Positions 7,918 through 17,736 of a stretch of 64,000 nucleotides of DNA are shown here, in pieces. The notes below the pieces were generated by a model. It made no database searches. It was not told the DNA's origin and saw only the letters and a program-made list of their open reading frames with translations. Every line of letters begins with the position of its first letter. Position 1 is the stretch's first letter. This DNA comes from Agrobacterium rosae (lineage in GTDB: Bacteria; Pseudomonadota; Alphaproteobacteria; Rhizobiales; Rhizobiaceae): positions 154,236-218,235 of the forward strand of contig NZ_NXEJ01000002.1 in NCBI RefSeq assembly GCF_002915175.1. Direction: 5' to 3'. Position numbers and translations under genes: made by a program.

Positions 7918-8168
7918 CAACATCTCCGATATCTAATTGAGAGATATCTTATGGATAGATGGTTAATAACCTTTCGCTACTGACGGGCGTTGTTGCCGGT
8001 TGATGTTCGGTCAGCGGGAAGCGCGGCTTTAGCGCGTATTTTATTCAACTTACAAATGTTAATATTAACGGTTTATTATAACATTAGCATATGCTTGCAT
8101 TAGGCGATCCTAATTGTACTGTCTGGTCACGCCAAGCGGCGTTGTTTTAAAGATCAGAGGAGAGACAA

Positions 8169-8468
8169 ATGCTTACGAAAATCGCATGTGCTACGATCGT
8201 TCTAACCGTTGCTTCCATGGCTCCTGCTCATGCCGGCGGACTGCTGGGTGGCCTTCTTTCTGGTAACAGCAACAAGGGCGGCCTTGTCAATCTATCGCCA
8301 AATGTCGATCTCGGCGTCGGCAACATCCTGTCCGGCAACGGTTTGCTGAACGGCAACAAGACCGGCCTGTTGAGCGGCATTCTCAATGGCAACAGGACAT
8401 CCGTCGATGCCATCGGCAGCGGCAATGATAACGACCGCGGTTATAACAAGAAGAAGCGTCGCCACTAG
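8169..8468 (+). CDS. Small secreted Gly/Asn/Leu-rich protein
   Basis: A 99-residue protein with a clear signal peptide (MLTKIACATIVLTVASMAPA, then HAG) and a mature part made of degenerate repeats around LLSGN/LLNGNK/ILNGNR, ending in a basic tail NKKKRRH. AGGAGAGA lies a few bases before the ATG, and a strong terminator follows at 8539. I do not recognise a family. Low-complexity secreted proteins like this may be cell-surface or matrix components, but nothing here proves that. It is transcribed divergently from a predicted outer-membrane barrel. Confidence 0.7.
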   Translation: MLTKIACATIVLTVASMAPAHAGGLLGGLLSGNSNKGGLVNLSPNVDLGVGNILSGNGLLNGNKTGLLSGILNGNRTSVDAIGSGNDNDRGYNKKKRRH

Positions 8469-8538
8469 CGCATACCCCTCGTGCGTTTGACCCCGCGCAC
8501 GGCGCAAAAAGGCCAATTATCTGCTGAGAGAGTTGCGG

Positions 8539-8566
8539 AAGGGGAGCCGAAAGGCTCTCCTTTTTT
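8539..8566 (+). terminator. Rho-independent terminator
   Basis: AAGGGGAGCC and GGCTCTCCTT form a 10-bp stem around a GAAA tetraloop, followed by T residues. It ends the transcript of the small secreted protein. Confidence 0.85.
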
Positions 8567-8591
8567 CGCGGTACATGGCGATGATGGCACC

Positions 8592-8981
8592 CTACGCTGT
8601 GTTGGATAGCCTTAAATAATACCCGTCCGGGTCAACGATCCGGAAATCGGTTATGCCCCATGGATGGGTGGTAAGATCACCGGAAATTGGCCATCCGCTT
8701 GCCTTTACCCGGTCGTATAAGGATTGAAGCTCATTGACTTCGATGACGATCTCCACGCCCCGACCGGCGCGTTCATCAGTCGCCACTTTTGCCGGATGAT
8801 CCTCTGGCAGGGCATCGTTCTTGTTCAGAGCCAAGCGGATGTCACCCTTGGACAGAGGCGTATAGCCACCATAACCCTCTGGCCCAGCAGTAAAATCCAG
8901 CACGCTCGTATAAAAGCTCTTCGACCGGGCGATATCTGCCACAAAAAGCTCAATGCACAGTCTTGGCCTTCTCATATCCAT
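8592..8981 (-). CDS. VOC (glyoxalase/bleomycin resistance) family protein
   Basis: About 129 residues from MDMRRPRLCIELFVADIARS to the end. The paired beta-alpha-beta-beta-beta modules of the vicinal oxygen chelate fold are visible: RSKSFYTSVLDFTAG, then ITDFRIVDPDGYYLRLSN with the usual conserved Asp-Pro-Asp-Gly turn and a C-terminal metal-position residue. The function is unassigned; family members include dioxygenases, glyoxalases and antibiotic-binding proteins. The chosen start has GGAGG six bases upstream. It stands alone between a convergent terminator and the WD40 gene. Confidence 0.8.
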   Translation of the reverse strand: MDMRRPRLCIELFVADIARSKSFYTSVLDFTAGPEGYGGYTPLSKGDIRLALNKNDALPEDHPAKVATDERAGRGVEIVIEVNELQSLYDRVKASGWPISGDLTTHPWGITDFRIVDPDGYYLRLSNTA

Positions 8982-9066
8982 CGACGTCCTCCGGCATGGC
9001 AATCGGGGCAACTATACCCGTTAGCGTAAGGACTATGGTCGATTTCAACGAAATTGCGATGGGGTT

Positions 9067-10059
9067 TTACGCCGTAATATCGATGATGCCGCAATCGCCT
9101 GCTTCCGACGCGAAGGCTAGCAGGTTGCCGTTGTTGCTCCAGTCCATGGAGGTGATGGCACCCTTGCCAGGGCGGCGTAGCAGCGCTTCCTTCTGATCGG
9201 CCAGACGCACACCGAGGATCATGCCGTCGGCAAAGCCGACCGCCAGCACTTCGTCCAGTGGGTGGAATGCGACATGGGTGACCATGATGTTGGCGCGGGT
9301 GCCGAGCTCCAGCGGGGCCTTGCCCATGGGGCCATCCTTGCCGGAGAACGGCCAGACGATGGCTGCGGGCGCGCCGGATGAGGCGAGCCATTTGCCCTTG
9401 TGCGACCAGGAGATGGATTTGACCTTGGCGGGATAGCCGGTCATGCGCATGTGGCGCGTTTCCATGCCACCCTTGGTGGCTTCCATCTTCCAGCCGTGCA
9501 GGGCGTTTTCCTGCATGGTGGTAACGAGGAATTTGCCGTCTGCCGAGAAGGTGACACCGGTATGGGCACCCTTCCAGTCGAGATCAATCGGATCGCCAGC
9601 GCTCGCCACCCAGTGCAGCGTCACGCCGTTGTAGCGGGCGGCCGCGATGCGCAGACCCTTCGGCGCAAAAGCGATGGCCTCGACCGTGCGTTCTTCCTTG
9701 AATTCCTTGACCGTGCCATCACCCAGACGCACGAAGCTGGACTTGCCGACTCCGTAGGCGATGGCATTTTGCGGACCGCCTGCGACAACGCTGATCCATT
9801 TGCGTGGCACATGGGCAAGCTCGGTCACCGTGCCATCATGGCCGATGCGCAGCACCTTGCCATCTTCGCCGCCGGTGAGCAGCGTTGCGCTGTGGGGATC
9901 ACGGATGCAGGTGAGCAGGCCCTGATGCGCCTCGATGACCTTCTCGCCACCATCCAACCGGTGAATGCTGCCGGCAGCTGTGGCAAAGAGCGGGATTTCC
10001 CCCAGAAAATGCGTCGCGACGACGTGGCCTTCAAGGTCAAGAGGGGCAACGGTGGGCAT
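9067..10059 (-). CDS. WD40 repeat protein
   Basis: A 330-residue beta-propeller protein starting MPTVAPLDLEGHVVATHFLG. WD40-type blades recur, for example LLTGGEDGKVLRIGHDG, GVTFSADGKFLVTTMQENAL, SISWSHKGKWLASSGAPA and MDWSNNGNLLAFASEAGDCG. There is no signal peptide, so it is probably a cytoplasmic scaffold. It lies downstream of a CobW-type metallochaperone gene on the same strand, separated by a palindromic repeat (10141-10253), and a role connected to metal handling is inferred from that neighbour only. Confidence 0.82.
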   Translation of the reverse strand: MPTVAPLDLEGHVVATHFLGEIPLFATAAGSIHRLDGGEKVIEAHQGLLTCIRDPHSATLLTGGEDGKVLRIGHDGTVTELAHVPRKWISVVAGGPQNAIAYGVGKSSFVRLGDGTVKEFKEERTVEAIAFAPKGLRIAAARYNGVTLHWVASAGDPIDLDWKGAHTGVTFSADGKFLVTTMQENALHGWKMEATKGGMETRHMRMTGYPAKVKSISWSHKGKWLASSGAPAAIVWPFSGKDGPMGKAPLELGTRANIMVTHVAFHPLDEVLAVGFADGMILGVRLADQKEALLRRPGKGAITSMDWSNNGNLLAFASEAGDCGIIDITA

Positions 10060-10140
10060 GGGTGTTGGGTCTTTCTGTCGTCAGGCAGGCGCGTTGGCCT
10101 TTGGTTTTTATAAGCGTCTGGGCAAGCCGTTCACTCTTCC

Positions 10141-10253
10141 GTCACCCCGGCCTTGAGCCGGGGTCCAGTTGCCGCGCGTCTGAGCGGCCTGAAGAGTCTT
10201 TTGCGATCAAGGACTTGATCGCACTGGATCCCGCATCAAGTGCGGGATGACGG
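10141..10253. repeat. Dispersed inverted repeat (GTCACCCCGG...GGATGACGG type)
   Basis: The left half contains the hairpin CCCCGGCCTTGAGCCGGGG followed by TCCAGT. The right half contains ACTGGATC and the hairpin CCCGCATCAAGTGCGGG, ending in ATGACGG. The two ends are imperfect inverted copies of each other. Half copies occur at 31796-31825 and 35827-35855. This is the style of intergenic palindromic repeat common in rhizobia. It separates the CobW and WD40 genes. Confidence 0.7.
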
Positions 10254-10270
10254 AGGCAAGTTCGGAGCAA

Positions 10271-11386
10271 TCAAGCCGCAGCGACACACGCATTAAAGCT
10301 GTTTTCCAGCTTTTCGCGGTCGAGATCGCGGCCGATGAAGACGAGACGGCTTTCGCGCTTTTCGCCGTCTTTCCATGCCCGCTGATGGTCACCTTCGATG
10401 ATCATGTGGACGCCCTGGACGACGTAACGCTCAGCATCGTCCTTGAAAGCGATGATGCCCTTGAGGCGCAGAATTTTCGGGCCGTCGGTCTGGGTGACCT
10501 TCTGAATCCACGGGAAGAAACGCTCGGCATTCATCTCACCGCCGCGCAGCGACACGGACTGGACCGTTACATCATGGATGGGTGAGGGGGCGTGGTGATG
10601 CCCATGATCGTGGTGGTCGTGGCCATGGTGGTCATGATCATGCCCGTGGCTATGGTCGTGATGATGGTGATCATGGCTATGGTCATGTCCGCAATCGGGG
10701 CCGCAGACGTGGTCGTCATGTTCCTGCTCGAGGAAGTGCGGATCGTTTTCCAATGCGCGTTCCAGGTTGAACGCGCCCTGATTGAGCACGTGGGCAAGAT
10801 CGACGCCGGAGCGGCTGGTCTTGTGGATGCGGGCCGATGGGTTGATGGCGCGAACGACATCTTCGATGACGGCCAGTTCCTGCGGCGTGACGAGATCGGT
10901 CTTGTTGATGACGACCACATCGGCAAAGGCGATCTGGTCTTCGGCCTCGCGGCTGTCCTTCAGGCGCAGCGGCAAGTGCTTGGCATCCACCAGCGCGATG
11001 ACGGCATCGAGCTCTGTCTTGGCGCGCACATCGTCATCCATAAAGAACGTCTGGGCGACGGGAACGGGATCGGCAAGGCCGGTGGTCTCTACAATGATGC
11101 CATCGAAACGGCCGGGGCGGCGCATCAGGCCTTCAACCACGCGGATAAGGTCGCCGCGCACGGTGCAGCAGACGCAGCCATTGTTCATTTCGTAGATTTC
11201 TTCGTCGGACTCGACGATGAGATCGTTATCGATGCCGATTTCGCCGAATTCATTGACGATGACGGCGTATTTCTTGCCGTGGTTTTCCGACAGGATGCGG
11301 TTGAGAAGCGTGGTTTTGCCCGCGCCCAGATAACCGGTCAACACGGTGACGGGGATTGGCTTGATGGTTGGTGCTGCTTCGGTCAT
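10271..11386 (-). CDS. CobW/COG0523 family GTPase, predicted zinc metallochaperone
   Basis: A 371-residue G3E GTPase. The P-loop GYLGAGKTT is at 18-26, the metal-binding CVCC at 71-74, the switch region VETTGLADP and NKTD for guanine recognition follow. A very histidine-rich stretch (about 225-272, [16 protein letters not shown]) precedes the CobW C-terminal domain. CobW proteins of this kind insert or deliver metals, mostly zinc, to client enzymes. I see no convincing Zur box in the 78 bases upstream. The creatininase gene is immediately upstream on the same strand, and creatininases are zinc enzymes, so co-transcription would make sense. Confidence 0.9.
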   Translation of the reverse strand: MTEAAPTIKPIPVTVLTGYLGAGKTTLLNRILSENHGKKYAVIVNEFGEIGIDNDLIVESDEEIYEMNNGCVCCTVRGDLIRVVEGLMRRPGRFDGIIVETTGLADPVPVAQTFFMDDDVRAKTELDAVIALVDAKHLPLRLKDSREAEDQIAFADVVVINKTDLVTPQELAVIEDVVRAINPSARIHKTSRSGVDLAHVLNQGAFNLERALENDPHFLEQEHDDHVCGPDCGHDHSHDHHHHDHSHGHDHDHHGHDHHDHGHHHAPSPIHDVTVQSVSLRGGEMNAERFFPWIQKVTQTDGPKILRLKGIIAFKDDAERYVVQGVHMIIEGDHQRAWKDGEKRESRLVFIGRDLDREKLENSFNACVAAA

Positions 11387-11464
11387 GAGAAACCTCTGAA
11401 GGTAATGGGCCGCGACGCGGCTTTGAATGCGTTGTCGTTCATATAGGCGTGTGGCGAAGTGAGT

Positions 11465-12289
11465 TCAAAGAGAATTTGCCGAAGATTTTTGATCCGAGCT
11501 TTCAAGCAAATTCATGTCGAAGGCGGATACGTCCTCCAAAAGCTCCAGCAAGCCTGCGACCGCATGGGCGATGATCGCTTCACCCTTTTCGGCACTGGCG
11601 GCGGCGGCATTGCCCGCAACGCCCTGTGGATTCAGGTCCGACATGCGCCAGCCGAAGGCGTGTGGACCATAGGCGCGCAGGTGTTTGAACCGTCGTGTGA
11701 ATTCGGACTGTTTCGACGCGAAGTTTTCGGCGTTTTCCATCCGTGCCAATTCAGGGTGGAGGGCTAGCATAACAGAGGTTTCGATATCGCCGCCGTGGAT
11801 ATCGATGGCCTTATCTTCCGGGGTGATGATGCCCTGCGGCATGCCGAAACGGGTCCAGCTGGTGGCGACCGCCAGCATATCGAACCGCACCCGTGCTTCC
11901 GTGGCGACGACGGTCATCAGCGGGGAATTGCCGCCATGGGCGTTGAGCATCACGAATTTGCGGATGCCCTTGTTGTGCTGGGCCTCGGCAATGCCAAGCC
12001 AACGGTGGACAGCCTCATCGAAGGAAAGCGTCTTTGTGCCTGAGACATCCATGTGCTCGATGGAATAGCCGACCGGTTCTGAAGGCAGGAAATGGATGGG
12101 CGTGTTGGGGGCAAGCGCCTGTTTCAACCGATCTACGATGCCCTCAACGATCAGCGTATCCGTCTCGAACGGCAGGTGCGGCCCATGCTGCTCATGCGCG
12201 CCCAAAGGCAGCACGGAGATGATCTCGTTTTGCGCGTAAGGTGCGGCTGTTACGTTATTGTCGTGAATATGCGTATATGTGTCAGACAT
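11465..12289 (-). CDS. Creatininase family amidohydrolase
   Basis: A 274-residue member of the creatininase superfamily of zinc/manganese amidohydrolases. Metal ligands are visible in LGAHEQHGPHLPFETDT (Glu and His), NAHGGN and DIHGGDIETS. The family includes creatinine amidohydrolase, the riboflavin/F420 pathway amidase ArfB and the mycofactocin peptidase MftE. No mycofactocin genes are nearby, so the substrate is open. It is 78 bases from the CobW gene, probably one transcript, and divergent from the MarR regulator, whose start lies 78 bases away across a short shared promoter region. Confidence 0.88.
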   Translation of the reverse strand: MSDTYTHIHDNNVTAAPYAQNEIISVLPLGAHEQHGPHLPFETDTLIVEGIVDRLKQALAPNTPIHFLPSEPVGYSIEHMDVSGTKTLSFDEAVHRWLGIAEAQHNKGIRKFVMLNAHGGNSPLMTVVATEARVRFDMLAVATSWTRFGMPQGIITPEDKAIDIHGGDIETSVMLALHPELARMENAENFASKQSEFTRRFKHLRAYGPHAFGWRMSDLNPQGVAGNAAAASAEKGEAIIAHAVAGLLELLEDVSAFDMNLLESSDQKSSANSL

Positions 12290-12367
12290 CTGGCGATCTG
12301 CGCCTGCATTCGTTAAGTGTTACCAAGAACATATCGTCGTCCGGGACTTCAGGAAAGGCATTTGCTG

Positions 12368-12877
12368 ATGAGCAAGGATAAGCTGGCTAAAAAGAGCAAG
12401 TCTGAGAAGAAAGCCAAGTCTGGCAAAAAGAAGGACTTGCCGTTCAACCCGGAAGAACTGGCCCAGTCCATTACGCAGGCGGCCCGCTCCATGCGCACGG
12501 CGCTGAGCCACAATCTTGCAGCCAGCGGTCTTTATGCGGGCCAGGATGGCGTGATCCTGGCACTAGCGCAGGAAGGCAGCATGACGCCGGGGCAGATTGC
12601 CCAGAAACTGGGCGTCAAGGCGCCGACCATGACCCGCACGATTGGCCGGATGGAGGCGCAAGGCTTTGTCGAGCGCAGTGCCGGTGATGGCGACGGGCGG
12701 TTGACCATGGTGAAGCTGACCGAGGCGGGCCTGAAAAGCGTCGAGCACATCAACACGTCTCTGGCCGATTGCAACACGCGTGCCGTGGATGGATTGTCCG
12801 CCAAAGAGGTGAAAACGGTGGTCAAATTGCTGCGCGCCATCGATGCGAATTTGCAGTCTTTTGAATCAATCGATTAA
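12368..12877 (+). CDS. MarR family transcriptional regulator
   Basis: A 169-residue protein starting MSKDKLAKKSKSEKKAKSGK. The first 25 residues form a lysine-rich tail that is not part of the MarR fold and may strengthen DNA binding. The winged helix-turn-helix follows: GLYAGQDGVILALAQEGSMT, PGQIAQKLGVKAPTMTRTIG and the wing SAGDGDGRLTMVKLTEAG. Its position, divergent from creatininase and upstream of a LacI regulator, suggests local control, but the ligand is unknown. The start at 12368 is favoured by AGGAAAGG upstream over a start at 12317. Confidence 0.88.
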   Translation: MSKDKLAKKSKSEKKAKSGKKKDLPFNPEELAQSITQAARSMRTALSHNLAASGLYAGQDGVILALAQEGSMTPGQIAQKLGVKAPTMTRTIGRMEAQGFVERSAGDGDGRLTMVKLTEAGLKSVEHINTSLADCNTRAVDGLSAKEVKTVVKLLRAIDANLQSFESID

Positions 12878-12934
12878 AATTTTGAATCTCTCTTATCGAT
12901 CGCTTTGAATCCCTTAAAATTGTTGCGCGTTTTG

Positions 12935-12960
12935 TTTAAATTGTTTAGTCACAATTTAAA
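12935..12960. promoter_or_regulatory. Inverted repeat upstream of the LacI-type regulator
   Basis: TTTAAATTG (12935-12943) and CAATTTAAA (12952-12960) are perfect 9-bp arms around 8 bases. The site lies 39 bases before the GTG start of the LacI gene in an AT-rich 121-base gap, a natural place for an autoregulatory operator overlapping the promoter. Confidence 0.4.
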
Positions 12961-12998
12961 GGCTGCGGAGGCGGCTTGCGTGACCGTGGGAGGGTGCT

Positions 12999-14021
12999 GT
13001 GGCGCAAAAAATCAAGCTATCAACTATTGCTGAAAGTCTTGGACTTTCGACCGCGACGATCTCGCTGGCGTTGCGTGACAGCCCGCTGGTGGCAGGCGAT
13101 ACGCGGGAAAAAATCAAGATACAGGCGCGCGCGCTGGGTTATATTTATAACCGCCGTGCCGCCAGTCTGCGCACCTCTCGTTCCGGCATTATCGGGGTGG
13201 TTTTCCATGATGTGATGAACCCGTTTTACGGGGAAATTCTGAAAGCCATCGAAAGCGAGCTGGATCGCAGCCGCCAGACCTTCATTCTGTCCAACCATTA
13301 CGATTCGGTCGAGAAGCAACGCACCTTCATCGAGACGCTGCTGCAGCTTGGCAGTGACGGCATCATCATGTCGCCTGCCATCGGCACGCCGCTGGAGGAT
13401 ATGACGCTGGCCGAGGAAAACGGCATGCCCGCCATTCTCGTGGCGCGTTCCATGGATGGCGTGGATATGCCGACCTTCCGGGGCGATGACAGCTACGGTA
13501 TTTCGCTGGCCACCAACCACCTGATCAGCCTTGGCCACCGGACCATCGCCATGGTGGGCGGGACGGACCAGACATCCACGGGTCGCGACCGGTATCAGGG
13601 CTACGTCAATGCGCTGCGCAAGGCGGGCATCGAAGTGGACCCGAACCTGCGCATTCCCGGTGCGCGCTCCAAGCAGGGCGGGTTTGAGGCTGCGGTGAAC
13701 TTCCTTTCCCTGCCGCAAAAACCGACGGCTGCCGTGTGCTGGAACGACCTTGTCGCCATCGGCCTGATGAACGGTATTTCCCGCGCCGGTTTCGTGCCGG
13801 GCAAGGATATTTCGGTGACCGGCTATGACGATCTGGAGGAAGCGGCCATTGCCACGCCTGCGCTGACGACGGTGTCCAACGGTCAGGCGGAAGTCGGTCG
13901 ACTGGCGGCGCGGGCGCTGCTGGACAGGCTGGCGGGCAGCCATGAGCCGGATGGTATTCACCTGATCAAGCCGGAAATGCGCATTCGCCAATCCACCAGC
14001 CCCTGCGTTCCGCGCAAGTAG
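12999..14021 (+). CDS. LacI family transcriptional regulator
   Basis: A 340-residue regulator beginning at GTG. The N-terminal helix-turn-helix (KLSTIAESLGLSTATISLAL) and hinge helix (NRRAASLRTSRSG) are followed by a periplasmic-binding-like domain (SGIIGVVFHDVMNPFYGEIL, RFRGDDSYG-type core, AVCWNDLVAIGLMNGISRAG, ISVTGYDDLEEA). These regulators usually respond to a sugar or related small molecule. The 2-hydroxyacid dehydrogenase starts 69 bases downstream on the same strand and is the likeliest target. No sugar transporter is adjacent. Confidence 0.92.
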   Translation: MAQKIKLSTIAESLGLSTATISLALRDSPLVAGDTREKIKIQARALGYIYNRRAASLRTSRSGIIGVVFHDVMNPFYGEILKAIESELDRSRQTFILSNHYDSVEKQRTFIETLLQLGSDGIIMSPAIGTPLEDMTLAEENGMPAILVARSMDGVDMPTFRGDDSYGISLATNHLISLGHRTIAMVGGTDQTSTGRDRYQGYVNALRKAGIEVDPNLRIPGARSKQGGFEAAVNFLSLPQKPTAAVCWNDLVAIGLMNGISRAGFVPGKDISVTGYDDLEEAAIATPALTTVSNGQAEVGRLAARALLDRLAGSHEPDGIHLIKPEMRIRQSTSPCVPRK

Positions 14022-14090
14022 CTTTTTGGGTTCCGCTTTGTAAATCGATGGGCTAGCTTGGCCTCATGCACAGCAGGAGGATACACAAGC

Positions 14091-15053
14091 ATGTCAGATA
14101 GCAAAGCCGTCGTTCTCGTTCCGGGCAAAATCCACCCACGCGTTCTCGAGCGCTTCGACGGCAAGGTGGAGATTAAGAAAGCACCGGCGGGGCCTGAGCC
14201 TTCGCTTTCTGCCGAGGATGCGCAGCGTGTTACCGCCGTTGCCGTGTCCGGTGGCTTCAATGCCAAGTGGATGGATGCGCTGCCCAATCTCGAGGTCGTC
14301 GCCAATTTCGGTGTCGGTTATGATGGCGTTGATGTGAAGCATGCCGCATCCCGTGGCATCATCGTCACCAACACGCCCGACGTTTTGAACGACGAGGTGG
14401 CGGATACGACGATTGCGCTGCTGATCAACACTGTCAGGCGTTTTTACGAGGCGGAAAAATATCTTCGCGAAGGCAAATGGGTGTCCGAAGGGCCGTTCGC
14501 GCTCTCGCCCTTTTCGCTGCGCGGCCGCAAGGTCGGCCTGTTCGGCATGGGCCGCATCGGCCAGGAAATCGCCAAGCGGCTGGAGCCGTTCAAGGTGGAG
14601 ATCGGCTACCACACGCGCAGCCGCAAGTCGGAGCTTTCCTACACCTATTACGGCTCGCTGAAGGAAATGGCCGATGCTGTCGACGTGCTGATCTGCATTG
14701 TGCCGGGTACGCCGGAAACGCATAAGGCTATCAATGCAGACATCCTTGCGGCGCTGGGTTCCAACGGTGTGTTCATCAATGTCGGGCGCGGTTCCAGCGT
14801 GGATGAAGATGCGTTGCTGAAGGCGCTTCAGGATGGAACGCTGGGGGCGGCTGGTCTGGATGTGTTTTACGCGGAGCCGAAGGTGCCGGAAGGGTTCTTG
14901 TCGCTGCCAAACGTGACCCTGCTGCCGCATGTGGCATCGGCTTCGGTGCCGACGCGCAATGCGATGGCAGATTTGGTGGCGGATAATGTGTTGGGATGGT
15001 TGAGTGAGCGCAAGGTGGTAACGCCGGTGGCTGAGACGCCTGTTAAGGGGTAA
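14091..15053 (+). CDS. D-isomer-specific 2-hydroxyacid dehydrogenase
   Basis: A 320-residue NAD(P)-dependent dehydrogenase. The N-terminal catalytic half has VANFGVGYDGVDVKHAASRG. The Rossmann domain carries GMGRIGQEIAKRL, then NVGRGSSVDEDALLKALQDG, GAAGLDVFYAEP (catalytic Glu) and LLPHVAS (catalytic His). It resembles glyoxylate/hydroxypyruvate reductases (GhrB-like), which reduce glyoxylate or hydroxypyruvate. The start MSDSKAVVL is chosen because AGGAGG lies 10 bases upstream; an extension to 14058 is not needed. The LacI regulator upstream probably controls it. Confidence 0.88.
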   Translation: MSDSKAVVLVPGKIHPRVLERFDGKVEIKKAPAGPEPSLSAEDAQRVTAVAVSGGFNAKWMDALPNLEVVANFGVGYDGVDVKHAASRGIIVTNTPDVLNDEVADTTIALLINTVRRFYEAEKYLREGKWVSEGPFALSPFSLRGRKVGLFGMGRIGQEIAKRLEPFKVEIGYHTRSRKSELSYTYYGSLKEMADAVDVLICIVPGTPETHKAINADILAALGSNGVFINVGRGSSVDEDALLKALQDGTLGAAGLDVFYAEPKVPEGFLSLPNVTLLPHVASASVPTRNAMADLVADNVLGWLSERKVVTPVAETPVKG

Positions 15054-15061
15054 TGGGTGGT

Positions 15062-15241
15062 TACCTCTCCCCTTGTGGGAGAGGAAGAAAAATCATGACC
15101 TTAGCTGAAAGCTAAGTCATAGATTTTTCAGGTGAGGGGTTGGCCGCTTGCGCCGAGAGAAGACCCCTCACTTGCGATTTCTAACACTTAGCCTTTGGCT
15201 AAGATGTTGAAATCGCTTTCTCTCCCACAAGGGGAGAGATA
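15062..15241. repeat. Nested palindromic element, MITE-like
   Basis: The outer arms CTCTCCCCTTGTGGGAGAG (from 15063) and CTCTCCCACAAGGGGAGAG (to 15239) enclose two long hairpins. One has CTTAGCT/AGCTAAG at its tip with flanking AAAAATCATGA/TCATAGATTTTT. The other has CTTAGCC/GGCTAAG with flanking GCGATTTC/GAAATCGC. GTGAGGGGT and ACCCCTCAC pair between them. The whole 180-base gap between two convergent genes is thus one folded element. It has no coding frame and could terminate transcription from either side. Confidence 0.75.
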
Positions 15242-15258
15242 AGGCCCGCATCCTTCAA

Positions 15259-16014
15259 TCAAACCTTCCCAGCCTGATACTCCCGCACAGCTCTCCCAAA
15301 CGCCTCGAACAACGCCCGTGACGGCGCATCGGTCTGCGCCCAATATTCCGGGTGCCACTGCACGCCGACGGCGAAGCCCTTGGCGTCGATGACCGATACC
15401 GCCTCGATGGTGCCGTCTTCCGCCGTTGCTTCCACCTGAAGCAGGGGTGCCGTCTGCGCGATGGCCTGGCGGTGCAGGGAGTTGATCTGCACTTCACCAG
15501 CGAGGCCCAGATGCTGCGCGATGCAGGAGCCTTCGCGGATGAAAACGGGCTGGCGGATGGCGAAGGCTGCGTCGCGATCGACGTCGGCGGGTTTGCGGTG
15601 GTCCCAATTGCCGGGTTGTTCCTGAATTTCACTGGCGAGCGTGCCGCCCAGTGCCACATTCAATTCCTGAATGCCTCGGCAGATGGCCAGCATTGGAATG
15701 CCGCGCTCTATCGCGCGACGAATGAGCGGCAGGCTGGTGGCATCGCGACCGGGATCGAACGGGCCATCGCTATCTTTGGCTTCGGCGCCATAGAGGGATG
15801 GGTGAACGTTGGTGGCGGAGCCGGAAACCAGGAGGCCGTCGACGCGGTCCAGAATGGCATCGATGTCGTTGCCCTGCTCGAAAGCGGGGACAATGAAGGA
15901 CATGACGTCGGCCACATTAAGGGCAGCGGACAGGTACTGCGTTTGGGCCGCGTGCCACTCCGCACCATCGAGAAATCTGATGTCGGCGGGAATGGCGATG
16001 ATGGGTCTGGACAT
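15259..16014 (-). CDS. PuuD-like class I glutamine amidotransferase (gamma-glutamyl hydrolase)
   Basis: A 251-residue peptidase C26 family protein. The nucleophile elbow AICRGIQELNVALGG holds the catalytic Cys, and GVQWHPEY supplies the catalytic His (with Glu). This pattern fits gamma-glutamyl-GABA hydrolase PuuD and close relatives that cut gamma-glutamyl amides in putrescine or other amine breakdown. There is no accompanying gamma-glutamyl ligase here. The start MSRPIIAIPADIRF has GGAG six bases upstream; longer forms lack a ribosome site. It is divergent from a TRAP substrate-binding gene, possibly sharing its substrate theme. Confidence 0.85.
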   Translation of the reverse strand: MSRPIIAIPADIRFLDGAEWHAAQTQYLSAALNVADVMSFIVPAFEQGNDIDAILDRVDGLLVSGSATNVHPSLYGAEAKDSDGPFDPGRDATSLPLIRRAIERGIPMLAICRGIQELNVALGGTLASEIQEQPGNWDHRKPADVDRDAAFAIRQPVFIREGSCIAQHLGLAGEVQINSLHRQAIAQTAPLLQVEATAEDGTIEAVSVIDAKGFAVGVQWHPEYWAQTDAPSRALFEAFGRAVREYQAGKV

Positions 16015-16206
16015 GATGGCTCCGAAGTCGATGTCTACCTTGTGAAGGCCCTTGGGGGGATTCGTCAAGCTTTGCATTCGTGGTTTGCGCTCATCTCTTC
16101 ATTCTAAAGTATAAGGCAGGACCTATTCTTGACCGACATGCTTGTCAGCGTCAAAGACCCGTGCTTTGCTCGCGATATGCCTGATAGCGGAGGGGAATTC
16201 GGCTGA

Positions 16207-17343
<1,137 letters not shown>

Positions 17344-17373
17344 ACGCGATCATAGGACGCAAGGGAAATGAAG

Positions 17374-17397
17374 CCCGGACCGAAAGGTCCGGGTTTT
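17374..17397 (+). terminator. Rho-independent terminator after dctP-like gene
   Basis: CCCGGACC and GGTCCGGG form an 8-bp GC-rich stem with a GAAA loop, followed by TTTTT. Confidence 0.88.
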
Positions 17398-17604
17398 TAT
17401 TTTGCTATTTTTGATTGAAAATTTCTCGACAACGTCTGGCGCAATCCTATAGTCGCGAAAGTTGAATGGCGAAGCAGTACACTCCGGGGCCAGACGGAGT
17501 ATCGGCGGGGATGGGCCGCGCCGACCTTGGCAAGTGGCCTTGCTTTTCAACTGTGAAGGTAATGCAATGCGTAAACCGCTGAGTATTGCGTTTATCATAA
17601 AGAA

Positions 17605-17636
17605 AAACCGGACGGGCTGGTCGATAGCCGTCCGGT
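17605..17636 (-). terminator. Rho-independent terminator for the TRAP permease operon
   Basis: On the minus strand AACCGGACGG pairs with CCGTCCGGTT around a 12-base loop and is followed by TTTTTCTTT. It lies 100 bases beyond the DctM stop. The 393-base gap between the convergent TRAP genes holds this terminator and the dctP terminator; I see no gene in it. Confidence 0.8.
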
Positions 17637-17736
17637 TCACATTCTTTACAAGATAGGCAAAAGAAAGGTAGGGCAGCAACCCTGCCTTCCACTTCACCAA
17701 TATAATACATCAGTCCACACGCATCAAGTGTTTCCC

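Noticed and set aside
8041..8100. Possible Zur-type site (AATGTTA...TAACATT) between barrel and secreted protein genes
   Set aside because: The halves are too far apart for a known Zur operator, and neither gene is recognisably zinc related.
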